Assembly: GCF_001640805.2 (NCBI RefSeq)
Contig: NC_066855.1
Span: 18,060,592-18,124,591 of the forward strand
Direction of reading: 5' to 3'
Origin: Lates calcarifer
Lineage: Eukaryota; Chordata; Actinopteri; Centropomidae
Length of the DNA stretch: 64,000 nucleotides
This document shows, in pieces, positions 11,701 to 21,249 of this stretch. The notes under the pieces are model-generated. The model was not told the origin of the DNA, ran no database searches, and saw nothing but the letters and a program-made list of their open reading frames with translations. Position 1 is the first letter of the stretch. Each line of letters begins with the position of its first letter. Both the position numbers and the translations under genes were made by a program.

Positions 11701-14225
11701 AGCATTGTGGCCAGAGATATACAGACAGAGACATGATGATGATGATGATGCTTTGTCTGAATGCTGCTTTTGGCTTGTCATGATGATGGAGACCATTTTA
11801 ATAGAATCAGTTGTTTTGAGTGAACGGCATTCAGGATTTAGAAAAAGCCATATAAGCCTATTTCTAATGTCTCAGTCCGGGGAGGGGACGGCAAATTGCT
11901 ATTTGTCGTCTTTATGTTAGTTACATGAATGGTGGTTAACATTAGCTGGTTTTGTGCTAGTTTTATGATAGGGTTCACTCTTTCTGTGGGTAACGTAAGC
12001 TAACTGTTCATATGTAACAGTGTGCTGAGTGTTTAGGAGTCTGCATTTGTCTTAGATGAATGCCCACGTTGGTTATTAGTTGTTCAAGAGAAGTAAGATT
12101 AGTCTTCTCAGGCAAGATGGAGTTGTGCTCTAGTTGCACTGACGGATGGGAGGGAAGGGCAAACTGGCAGAGGCTGCGACGCTGTCTGTTTGCACAGCAC
12201 TGGGATGAGGAGGCTAGTGAGGACCTGGATGAACACTGACAGAGAACTGATACTGGAGCCATTCAAGTTTGTGTTTGACGGCACTGAAGACATGTGGAAG
12301 TTCTGTGTATGTGGGGTATTTGGGGTATTGTGAGAGCCAAATGGACTATAATGAATAACTTATGAAAATAAGCAGTGCTGTGAATAAAGGGCAATAGAAC
12401 ATTTCATTGGGTTTTTTTTCAGTGTTCAGTGTTTTTGCTTTGTTTACTTTTCAGTAATTCTTTTTGATTATTTCATGAAAAATAAAGAGCTAAGTCAGCA
12501 TATGTATGTTAAGATTAGTCTTTTGTTGACCCCCAACCCCTCGAGCAAATTTAGGCTTTCCAGCAGCACAACAGAAATAGCACCAATTAGAGCCAATAAT
12601 GAAATGAATAGTGGGTAAGAATACAAAATAAAAATGCACAAGGGAAGCTAAAGCGGGGTAGAAAATTCAAAAGTTAAGCAGTATACAGGACATAATATAC
12701 CAAATCAATATACGTGCCACAGTTAAGGAATAAATTGTTTTCAAGTTACAATGTTGATACAAATATAAGTCAACGACAAAATCGCTTCCATTGGAAGCGT
12801 CTTTGCAATTTCATGTTGGGTTGTGTTTTGCATGTATTTGCGGGCCTGACAGCAGAGAGGACCTGAGAGCAGAAGCTACAACGAGAGGGGCTCCACAGTG
12901 GAGGCCCGCAGGCAGACTCTATTGTGGATAACCTTGACACGGTTACATGTTTTGTTTGTTTAGAAAGAGTCCAGGCAGTCTGTCCTTTATCTGCTGCAGC
13001 TTCTTGATGTCAGCCCCAGGGCTCCTCTGGGTTCATTGATATTAGTGCCTGTGATACTGCAATAAAATCTTTGCATTAGGCTTTGCCTGTCTCCTAATGC
13101 TGTTAAAGTGAGATGAAAACACAAATTTTTGGAGCCTGAAATCCACTGGATTGTGAACAAGCTGCTCCTCTGTCTGACAGTAAACCCTGTTTAACAAGAA
13201 CAGATCCCTGTGAGGAGTCACACCTTCACTTAGCAGCTTTAGTTCTTTTGTCATTACAACAGCAGCGTAGTGTAACACTGAGGTGTTGTCTGTCTGATCC
13301 AGGAGAGCCCAGAATTCAGTTCACCTTTAGCCTCTGTGAAACAGACGTAATCCACTCCACTGCCTTCAGGTTACAGGTACTGATGCAACATGTGTGCATG
13401 CTTCATGATGAAAGAGCATTACAAACATGACATGAAGATTTAGGCATTTTTTTTATCTGGATAATCGCAACATTTTTAAGATGAGGTGGGATTTTAGTGA
13501 CGTTTTGTTGCTTCTTTTTTCTTTTTTCTTTTTTACAATACTAACTGAAATCTCAAATGAAACAAAGGACCTTTAAACAGAAACACTGTCAATGTAACAC
13601 TTCAGAAATATTATATGATTACTGATCATTATAAAGGTATCAACATATTATAAGAAAATAAAAGCTCTGGTATAACTTTATCTTTTAATCATGTTGAACC
13701 TCACTTTTAGAACTAATAATTATGATAATTTATGAGAAGGTTTCTGCAGAACTGTGTCATTTTGTTTTCATTATAAGGCAAAATATGAGATCTGTAGAGA
13801 GAACAGCTCCATTCAAAGTCCAGGAAATATTTCATTTATAGTTTATTTATCATTGTAAACTTTATTTTCTGTACATTTTGAGTGTAATTCATGTGTTCAG
13901 AGGAGCTTCAGAGCACAGACTGAAAGATCTGATGGGTAAAATAAAGATTTTTGCATCTGTAAAAATGGAATTTCTGAAAATAAACTATTAAATCCTTTAC
14001 ATTTTATTTCAATATGTTTTCTATTTGCATATTTGAATGTACAGTAATAACCTCTTCTCTGAGAATCAGCTGATATAACAGCTGATTTCAACCAGTTATC
14101 TTTTTAGAATAGAAACTGAATGAAACATTATTATGATAGAGATTTTTTCCAAACTGTTTCAGTCACTGATTCATATTCCTGTTGTTCATGTCGTCTCCAC
14201 TTTGTTAATACAAAATAATAAAATG
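8770..14225. other. No gene recognised; intergenic with simple repeats
   Basis: Short frames only. It contains a CA microsatellite at 10993-11022, a purine-rich block on the plus strand at 11063-11245, and a short ATGATG run near 11732. No splice-supported coding exon found. Confidence 0.4.
10993..11022. repeat. (CA)n microsatellite, one TA interruption
   Basis: CA run broken once near 11007. Confidence 0.9.
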
Positions 14226-14417
14226 TTATTTAAGAACTCTGAAACCAGAAACACCATTGGATTCTAATTCCCAGGAGCCATGATTAACATCGGCTGAATG
14301 GAGAGGTGCTACTTCCCCAACAGGAGGTGTGGAGGAGGAATCTTCATCTTTATTGTCCCACAGTGTTAAACATGGGAAATGGGTGGTAATAAAGCACCAT
14401 TTTATTCTGATTCCCAC
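14226..14417 (-). repeat. Left inverted arm flanking the novel small gene
   Basis: On the minus strand this block contains GAATCAGAATAAAATGGTGC followed by TTTATTACCACCCAT. The plus-strand sequence just past the small gene (15149-15190) contains GAATCAGATGGTGCTTTATT followed by TCCACTCAT. The relation is also visible in translation (G-I-R-I-K-W-C-F-I-T-T-H against G-A-R-I-R-W-C-F-I-S-T-H). A second weaker copy of the AATCxxATGGTG phrase lies at about 14250. The 63-codon frame here is treated as repeat, not gene. Confidence 0.5.
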
Positions 14418-14452
14418 AGACTACTGACACCAATGCTCAGGAAGGTGTGGCC

Positions 14453-14460
14453 TTTATATG
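14453..14460 (+). promoter_or_regulatory. TATA-like box upstream of the novel small gene
   Basis: TTTATATG lies 52 bases before the proposed start codon, which would place transcription initiation near 14485 and leave a 5' leader of roughly 25-30 bases. The motif is short and could be chance in AT-rich DNA. Confidence 0.35.
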
Positions 14461-14511
14461 TCAAACCTCTGGCTCAGTGTTTGTTGGAAGAACACAGCTG
14501 TATCTGTAGAA

Positions 14512-15156
14512 ATGGCTCTAGTTTCATGTGAGTATCAACAAACCTTCATTCGAAAAGCTTTTTAAAATGGTTAAAGGCGTCTTTTTTAATTCTTCAAATG
14601 TTTTTAAAAACAGGTTTGAGATACGACAGCAGCGAGTTGACGCTGATACCACATTTCTTAGGTAATACTGAGTATACCTGCTTGCTTTACATGCCTAGAG
14701 TCAGGATTCATATTGATCTAATCTTTGTTTTTATCAGAGGAGATCCACTTGTTTGATGAAATTCCCCAAAGAAGTGGCGATGAAAGCTCTCTAGAGCCTC
14801 ATAGGACGAGCTCTGCAGGAAAGAAGAGAAAAGCTGTAAATCACGGTAGGTGTTCTGTAACTAATGTGTTTGTATACATTGTAAATGAAGAGTGACGTGA
14901 CGAGATTTAAAATGTGAAACACGAGACAACGTGTTGTTGTTCGTCCCCTCCTGCAGAAACATGGCCTGGCAAACCTCCAACAAAAATCAGTGCAGCAGCA
15001 GCCTCAGACAGACCTGCGTTCAGGACAACATCACCAACTCTGGCCCCCGACACTCCTGTCCCCAGCCACGCTGGATGCCAGGACTCCCCAGCACCAGAGG
15101 ATCATGTCAGATCTATGCAGGACTGGAGAGAGGCATCAACAACCTGCAGGAGCTAG
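14512..15156 (+). CDS. Unrecognised four-exon small gene (123 residues)
   Basis: I do not recognise this protein. Coding exons are 14512-14527, 14614-14661, 14738-14845 and 14957-15156. Donors are T|GTGAGT, G|GTAATA and G|GTAGGT; acceptors are AAACAG, TATCAG and a pyrimidine-rich CCTGCAG. All three introns are phase 1, and the internal exons are 48 and 108 bases, both multiples of three. The start has a good context (GAAATGG) and opens with M-A-L-V-S-C-L-R-Y. Residues 1-25 are mixed hydrophobic and acidic (L-T-L-I-P-H-F-L-E-E-I-H-L-F-D-E at about 14-29). A basic K-K-R-K patch at about 52-55 could be a nuclear signal. From about residue 60 to the end it is rich in Pro, Ser, Thr and Ala, with no cysteine or histidine pattern. 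No signal peptide or membrane segment is visible. It stops at TAG before the right flanking repeat arm. It could be a fish-specific gene, a gene fragment, or an ORF carried by a transposable element. The splice model is strong; function is unknown. Confidence 0.6.
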
Positions 15157-15230
15157 AATCAGATGGTGCTTTATTTCCACTCATACACAATTACTCTGGA
15201 TTTGCAGCTAGTCGTTGGGGATCAGATGGT
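15141..15230 (+). repeat. Right inverted arm flanking the novel small gene
   Basis: Inverted relative to 14226-14417; see that entry for the shared phrases. The arm overlaps the last few codons and the stop of the small gene. It is followed by a T run at 15231-15255. Confidence 0.45.
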
Positions 15231-17127
15231 TTTTTTTTTTTTTTTTTTTTTTTTTGGAACAGTAAATTGTTCTGTGATGCTGCAGAACAAGTGTTTTTTT
15301 TTTTTAGAAAATTCTTCTCACCTTTTTCCTGGACTTTGAATGGAGCTCTTTCATATTTTCCCCTACATTACTAAGACAATATGACAAAGTTATGCAGAAT
15401 CTCTCTTGCAGATTATTAGGATTATTAGTTATAGAAGCAAAGTCAACATGACAAAGAAAATTCCGATACATCTGGGCTTTTATTTTATCTTTACACATGT
15501 TAACACCATCGTAAAGCTCAGTAATAAAAGAACGATGTGTGATGTCTGATGTGTTACAGTGATGACATTTTCTATTTAAAGGTTCTTTGTTTCATTTGGG
15601 ATTTCAGGGTGTTACTATTAAAATGAAAATAAAAAAGATCTCAGAAATAAAACATAATCATTACAAACAACAAAAAGTCACAAAAATCCCACCTCACCTT
15701 ATCTAGATAGAAATGTCTGTAAACTTTTTATTATGTTTTTTTATTCTCTGTTAAAATCTGTTTTCTGTAAGTGTTATATCCCAGTCGAAAAACAGTTTTA
15801 TGCCTCTTTACCACACAGCTCTGTGTACGAATGCGAGTCAACCAGAGGTTTGTGCCACAGTAAGTTAGCATAAGCTTAACATAGTTAATTTGACAGCATA
15901 TTTAGCTAACGTTGGTACCATGCTAAACTGTGTAATTGCATGCATAGCAGTTCATACATGATTTAACTAAATATTTTACTAAACTGGCTCCATCCCTGGC
16001 TGACCAACCTCTATCTGTTTGTAAAGACATGTGCTTTCCCGTGTTGAACACTAGGTGGTGCACTCCAAAGTGTGGAAGTGTGGAAACAGGGCATCGAATT
16101 CTGGTCGATTGTGGCCTAAGACTGATAAATTTAAGAAATTTACTGTACTAAATACCACAGTCAAAGCATACAATACATACAAATACTTACAAAATATGTG
16201 CAACTGGTGTTTTAATTTTTAATTTACTCGTTAAAATTCACAGAAAGCAACCTGAGGAGATTTGTGTTGTCTGCTACAAGGTTGCTTTGTGAATACTGTA
16301 AATAAATAAATTCATCATCATGATGTGAGATTAAAAAGCAGATTGGCTTTATTCTGGATGTGAAGATGTCTGCTTCTGTTTCCATAAACACCCACTCATC
16401 ACCCTCCTCATCCTCATCATCCTCACTGTCACTCAGCTCAGCCTTCGGCATCAAGACGGAGCGATGTCCCAGCTGACCATCAGTCCTGCTGCGTTCAGGG
16501 TGTCAGGGGACAAATGGGAACATTTTTCAGCATTACTCCACCATTGGGCTCAGATATTAAACGGGGGAGAATGTCTGCGAGGATGCAGGCGAGGGCGGGG
16601 GCTCGCTGCAAGAGACAAGGACACATATTGAGGTCAGGATGAGCGGTCGGCTGTCAGGAGACACTCCAGCGTCTAGACTGAATTACAGCTGGAAGAGGTC
16701 ATGGGCCAGGACCACAGTCAGAGTTGGATGAAAGTCAAGACATTGAGGAGAAAAGTTGGACACAAACACATCAGAGGAAGTTTGGGATGACTCAGCTCTG
16801 TGCAGCGTAAATATTTAAATGCTCTTCACAGCCAGAGAAGACACAGTTTCTACAACTGGTGACCCACATTCCTCTACACTGACTTCACCCCTACAAAAAA
16901 AACCCTCAGTTGTCTGAACCTAGAAATAAAAGCATCAAGAATGTCAAGTTTCTGACATGTTCATTCTGACTTTTGGTGAATGTGGTTATTGTCTTGGTCA
17001 CTCTCTCACATCTGCATAATAAATAGGAAGCCATATCAGCTGATTAGCTTAGCTTAGCATAAGATTGGAAACAGGGCTCTCACCAACTCAGAATTCATTA
17101 GAACTCATTTGCTTGATCCTTAAAAAA

Positions 17128-17234
17128 ATTAAGTGTAAAAATAATTTGCCATTTATCAGGAGCAGGGCGAGCTCCTGGGTCACAGCACAAACTCAGATCT
17201 CCAAAAAATGGCAAATTTTCCATTTTACACTTTA
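17128..17234. repeat. Hairpin-forming inverted repeat
   Basis: The left arm at 17128-17154 (TTAAGTGTAAAAATAATTTG and on) pairs with the right arm at 17206-17234 (AAATGGCAAATTTTCCATTT and on). Inside the loop is a second perfect stem, CAGGAGC at 17157-17163 with GCTCCTG at 17171-17177. Likely part of a degenerate snapback transposon. Confidence 0.6.
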
Positions 17235-17941
17235 AAATTTGCAAAAATTTAACAAACATCTTTAACCTGGGAGGTTGCATCTTGTTTCCGACAAATGGTC
17301 AGTGCTTGTTTCCTTGATGCTGATGAGGGACCACTGACCTTAACTAAGGTGTCATTTTAAACCCAAACCACAATGTTTACCTGAATCCAGTGTTGACACG
17401 TCATAAAACAGTAACAGTTTCTGAAGGCACAGACAAATGTCGCCCTGCCAGTGGACAAAAGACGTATTTTGTCCTTTAATTCAGAGGACTCATGACTGTG
17501 ACCGGCTTGCAAACTGTGCTTTTATTTTGTGGGATTTGTCCTTGGAGATGTAAAATGAGAAGCGCTTCCTGTGGAGTGTGAGGGGGGAAGGAGGGGTATT
17601 AGGACCAGCTGAGTGTGAGAAAGAGAGAGAGTGTGTGTGTGTGACCCTCAGGATTTGTCTCTCTTTTTTTTTTTTTTTTTTTTAATCTTCAGCAGCAGGA
17701 AACTGTCGGATGAAAAACACTAGTCTAGAGAATTCAGACAGGAAGGGAATTAATCAGGAGGGATGTCAGGGAAACTTTACTACATTTACCTGTTTTCTGT
17801 TTTCTCTCTCTCACACACACACAAACACACTCTTGTACTAAGTATCAGACTCTGCTTAGTCAGAAGGGAACTGACTGTAATTGAGTGCAGCTCTTCTGCT
17901 TCAGGTTCACTCAAAGTCTAAACAGCAAAGCAACGCATTTA

Positions 17942-17944
<3 letters not shown>

Positions 17945-17975
<31 letters not shown>
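17945..17975. repeat. (GT)n microsatellite
   Basis: About 15 GT units. Confidence 0.95.
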
Positions 17976-17977
<2 letters not shown>

Positions 17978-18048
17978 TTCAGTCTTTTGTTTCAAAGCTT
18001 TATTGAAGGCTCCACAATACAAACTCATATGTGCTGACTTATAAACAC

Positions 18049-18297
18049 TGATCAGCCCCAATATTAAACCACTGACAGGTGAAGTGAAGCACATTGGTCA
18101 TCTCATTACAATGCAGTGTTCTGCTGGAAAACCCTGGGTCCTTCATTCATCTGGATGTTACTTGATACATGTAGCACCCACCTAAACATTGTTGTAGACC
18201 AAGCACACCCCCATGGAAACAGCACACCCCAGTGGCAGCAGCCTGCATGCTCCACACCACATCACAAAAACTGCTCAGAAATAGCTTGAGGAACACT
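18049..18297 (+). mobile_element. Tc1/mariner-like element, left fragment
   Basis: Begins with ATCAGCCCCAATATTAAACC followed by CACTGACAGGTGAAGTGAA, the end sequence of a common fish Tc1-like repeat. It continues with degenerate transposase-derived text: A-D-Q-A-H-P-like sequence, then CTCCACACCACATCACAAAA corresponding to the catalytic N-A-P-C-H-T-A region, then a G-L-R-N-T-like remnant of E-E-H. It stops abruptly at GAGGAACA, where LINE sequence starts. It resumes at 19491. Confidence 0.7.
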
Positions 18298-19488
18298 GCT
18301 ACGCTGATGATACCCAGCTAAAGGCTGACAACACTTCTCGAATCATAGAATTGCAGGTCTGTTTGTCTAGACGTCTGGATGTCTTAAAGCTTCCTGTTCC
18401 TTAATTCAGATACAACTGAAATGCTGGTGATTGGCCCACTCCAACATAGACACCAGTTTGATCAAGTAACAATATCCCTTGATAACTGTGTGATTTCTCA
18501 AAGTATGACAGCCAAGAATATAGGTATCACATTTGATCCTGCTTTCTCCTTTCATCAGCACATTAAAGACATTAACAAGACCGCCTTTTTTCACCTACGC
18601 GACATAAGATTCTGTCTTTTCTCTCCGTGGCAGATGGTTAAACTCCAATTCACACTTTTGTCCCCTCAAGACTTTATTACTGTAATATTTTGTTTTCTGG
18701 CTACGTGCTATTACTAAAAGTCTTTCAATGGTTCAGAATGCTGTGGCAAGAATGTTAACTAAGACCAGAAAATTTGACTACATCACTCCAATTTTAGCCT
18801 CCCTTCCCTGGCTCCCTATTCATGTCAGGTCAGACTTTAAGTTGCTTCTAATGACTTATAAAATTCTAAAGGGACTAGCCTCCTAATACCTGTCTGATCT
18901 CCTAATTCCTTAAATTCCATGTCATGCTCTGCATTCAGTGCAAGGACTGCAGTCTGTCCCCAGAGTTAAAAAAAAAAAAAAAAAAAAGTCAGGGCCTTTT
19001 CTTATCAGGCCCCCTTCCTCTAGAATAACCTCCATACTTATTTCAGGCTTCTACCTATTACCATTCTACCTTTAGCAGGTTGGGTCAGTCTCAATGCATC
19101 AGTTAAACTAAGGATTTAGTACAACTGATGTTGTCCTGCTGACAAGATTACTGCAGACTGTTTCAAAATCACTGCATCACTCTAACACTGTTGCCAGGCT
19201 GTGAGCTGCTCTCTCTCTGCCTCCTCTCCTAATCATTCCCTCCAGTAGTTTTGTGCTTTTTTTTGTCTCTCTCCTCTTCTCCTGTTGCTTTCTGCAGGTA
19301 TTTCCACTGGAGCTGTGGAGTCTGATTGGTGATGCCATGCCTCCTGCTTCTGCTACGACCCCGCTCAACAGGCTGCTCTTACATTTAAAATGTATTAGTC
19401 TGTGTTTTGTTTATTTATTTATTTTTTTTACAGCTATCATTGCCTATTATTAATGGAATCTGTGTTATGCCATGTTCTTTCTCTCTTT
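18295..19488 (+). mobile_element. L2-like non-LTR retrotransposon (LINE) 3' portion, degenerate
   Basis: Starts with C-Y-A-D-D-T-Q-L, the reverse transcriptase YxDD catalytic motif, near 18299-18322. It continues through an open stretch at 18421-18714 (M-L-V-I-G-P; D-N-C-V-I-S-Q-S; I-T-F-D-P-A-F-S-F; A-F-F-H-L-R). Then, out of frame, come V-Q-N-A-V-A-R-M-L-T and the Y-I-T-P-I-L-A-S-L-P-W-L-P block near 18720-18800, and R-A-F-S-Y-Q-A-P near 19000. The usual S-R-L-D-Y-C-N block is damaged, and several stops and frameshifts are present. The tail (18960-19488) is non-coding LINE-type 3' sequence. The 5' part is absent, as in most LINE copies. L2 or a close CR1-group clade is the best fit. Confidence 0.8.
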
Positions 19489-19490
19489 AC

Positions 19491-19605
19491 TTGACCTGGC
19501 ATCCAAACTGCCCAGATCCCAATTTGATCCATCAGCTGTGGGATGATCCAGAAAAAGCCAGGTCCATGGAGGCCCCCCAACCACACAAAGAATCTGCTAC
19601 ATGAG
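19491..19605 (+). mobile_element. Tc1/mariner-like element, right fragment after LINE insertion
   Basis: Resumes the interrupted Tc1-like text with TTGACCTGGCATCCAAACTG and CCCAGATCCCAATTTGATCC, equivalent to the L-T-W-P-P-N-S-P-D-L-N-P-I-E-H-L-W-D part of Tc1 transposases. It then runs through a S-M-E-A-P phrase. About 20 bases expected between the left fragment and this one are missing. Confidence 0.7.
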
Positions 19606-19609
19606 ACAT

Positions 19610-20270
19610 TTTGATGTTGACCATCTGACTGACAAATAAAGTAAAAAAAAAAAAAACAAAAAAAAACAGTAAAACTTAATGAAAGGCAGAAACAAAGACT
19701 CTACTCTGGTGTAGATTATTTTTATTTCAGCGTTCAGCTTCTTAGCAGCATCAGAGACATCACAGCCAATTACAGAGGAGGACCATAATATTAACCAATG
19801 AGCAACAGAGAGCTGTGTCGGCCAATCATAACAGGGATACAGATGTCGGTCACACTCAGCTTCAGCCCAGTGAAAACCCTCTGCTCTCAGCAGGTGTGAT
19901 ACAGGTGATCAGGGAACATAGAGCAGATTTGCTATTCTTATATTGATCAGTCACAGGCTTTAATAGAGGAGATATTAGTCTTTTGTATTAACCAATAAGA
20001 GCAGAGTTCAAAGTCTGAACTGACGAGAGCCAAGCTAACAGAAACCATGCTACATTCACGTCAGATAGAACAATTTTCAAGGTGATGTCACACCGTCCAG
20101 ACGCCGTGTTCACAGCTTTCTGTGTGTGTAGAATGGAGTTAGTGTTAATCACAAAACCACAGACAAAATTGTGCATATGTACATTTCCTTGCCTAACCTA
20201 GTGTTTTATAAAAAACAGAAGTGTGCTAACAGCATGTGAAGCTCACACTCAAACACAAGGTTTTTCAGAG
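19610..20270. other. No gene recognised
   Basis: Contains two short A runs near 19640-19668. No coding exon identified. CCAAT-like sequences (CCAATTACAG, CCAATGAG, CCAATCAT, CCAATAAG) recur at 19768-19990, but there is no gene start nearby to give them meaning. Confidence 0.35.
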
Positions 20271-20275
20271 TCAAT

Positions 20276-20522
20276 GGCCAATTTACACTTCTGCGTTGAA
20301 TGGACGCCGTAGCTTCACATGCACCTCCCTAGAAAGTAACTACACATTACTGCAATGCAAACCACAACAACCGTGATTGGTCGGCTTGGTCTTTCATTGA
20401 CTGGACAAAAAGAAGAACTGCTCATCAGCTCTGCCTCAGTCGGGTCAGTGGTTGTACACACCATCTCATCCTCTGTCTTTCCTTAGGCTATGGTGTCTGT
20501 CCCACGCAGAAGTATAAACCAA
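20276..20522. mobile_element. Non-autonomous DNA transposon with terminal inverted repeats
   Basis: The left end TTTACACTTCTGCGTTGAAT-GGACGCCGTAGC matches the reverse complement of the right end, TTTATACTTCTGCGTGGGAC-AGACACCATAGC. The roughly 240-base body has no ORF. It resembles the short MITEs with T-A-C-T-T-C-T-G-C-G-T ends that are common in teleosts; I would guess Harbinger-like or hAT-like, but target duplications were not clear enough to decide. Confidence 0.65.
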
Positions 20523-20529
20523 AATGAGA

Positions 20530-21187
20530 GGGGGAACCTCATGATAAACTATTACTGGTTTTAGCCTGTTCACCAGTTTTGAATCTTGGTGGATGGTGTC
20601 CACATGATCACAAAATACATCAGATGATTATTTGTTGGTTTTATCTGAACAAACCTCTCTCTCAGGAAGTATAGCCTGAACCTGAGGTACTGGAAAACAT
20701 CCTAAAATTAAACTGAACTTTATTCCCTGGTGTGAAACATGTATTGGGTTTGTGTACACATGACATGAATGCAGCATTAATCCAGAGCAACAGCTTTATG
20801 AGCCGACAAACAGTCAGATTTCTTGACAAAAACACAAATAAAATGCAGCAGTTGAGACATTTTTGTCTTTAAGAACCGAGCTGAACGAAGCTCCACGTCG
20901 TCTCGTTTCATTTAAAGTGCATTTTCAGACTGAGATGCTTTACAAGCTAACAATTCAGTGTTAATAACAATAATAATAGTAATTACAGTAGATAAGACTT
21001 TATACAGTTTATCACATAAATAAGAGTTAGCGCGGCAGCGAGGTGAAAACACTGAGTTCTGCAGAGTTATTGCACAAAAATTAAATTCTGCAAAACCAGC
21101 AGGCGACACAGGAAATGGCAGGATGTCTGTCAACATAAAGTACCTGTCTCTGTCAAGTTTTCAAAATAAGAGTATTTCCTCAGACAA

Positions 21188-21249
<62 letters not shown>

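Larger units (their letters stand above)
15260..18040. other. No confident gene; repeats and simple sequence
   Basis: Contains T-rich runs, a minus-strand acidic reading frame at 16454-16224, a compound hairpin at 17128-17234, a T run at 17668-17684 and a GT microsatellite at 17945-17975. AATAAA sequences at 15522 and near 15644 could serve the small gene upstream, but nothing distinguishes them from AT-rich background. Confidence 0.4.

Noticed and set aside
14931..15374. 147-codon plus-strand frame overlapping exon 4 of the small gene
   Set aside because: Its frame conflicts with the phase set by three clean upstream introns and it ends in a poly-Phe run from a T homopolymer.
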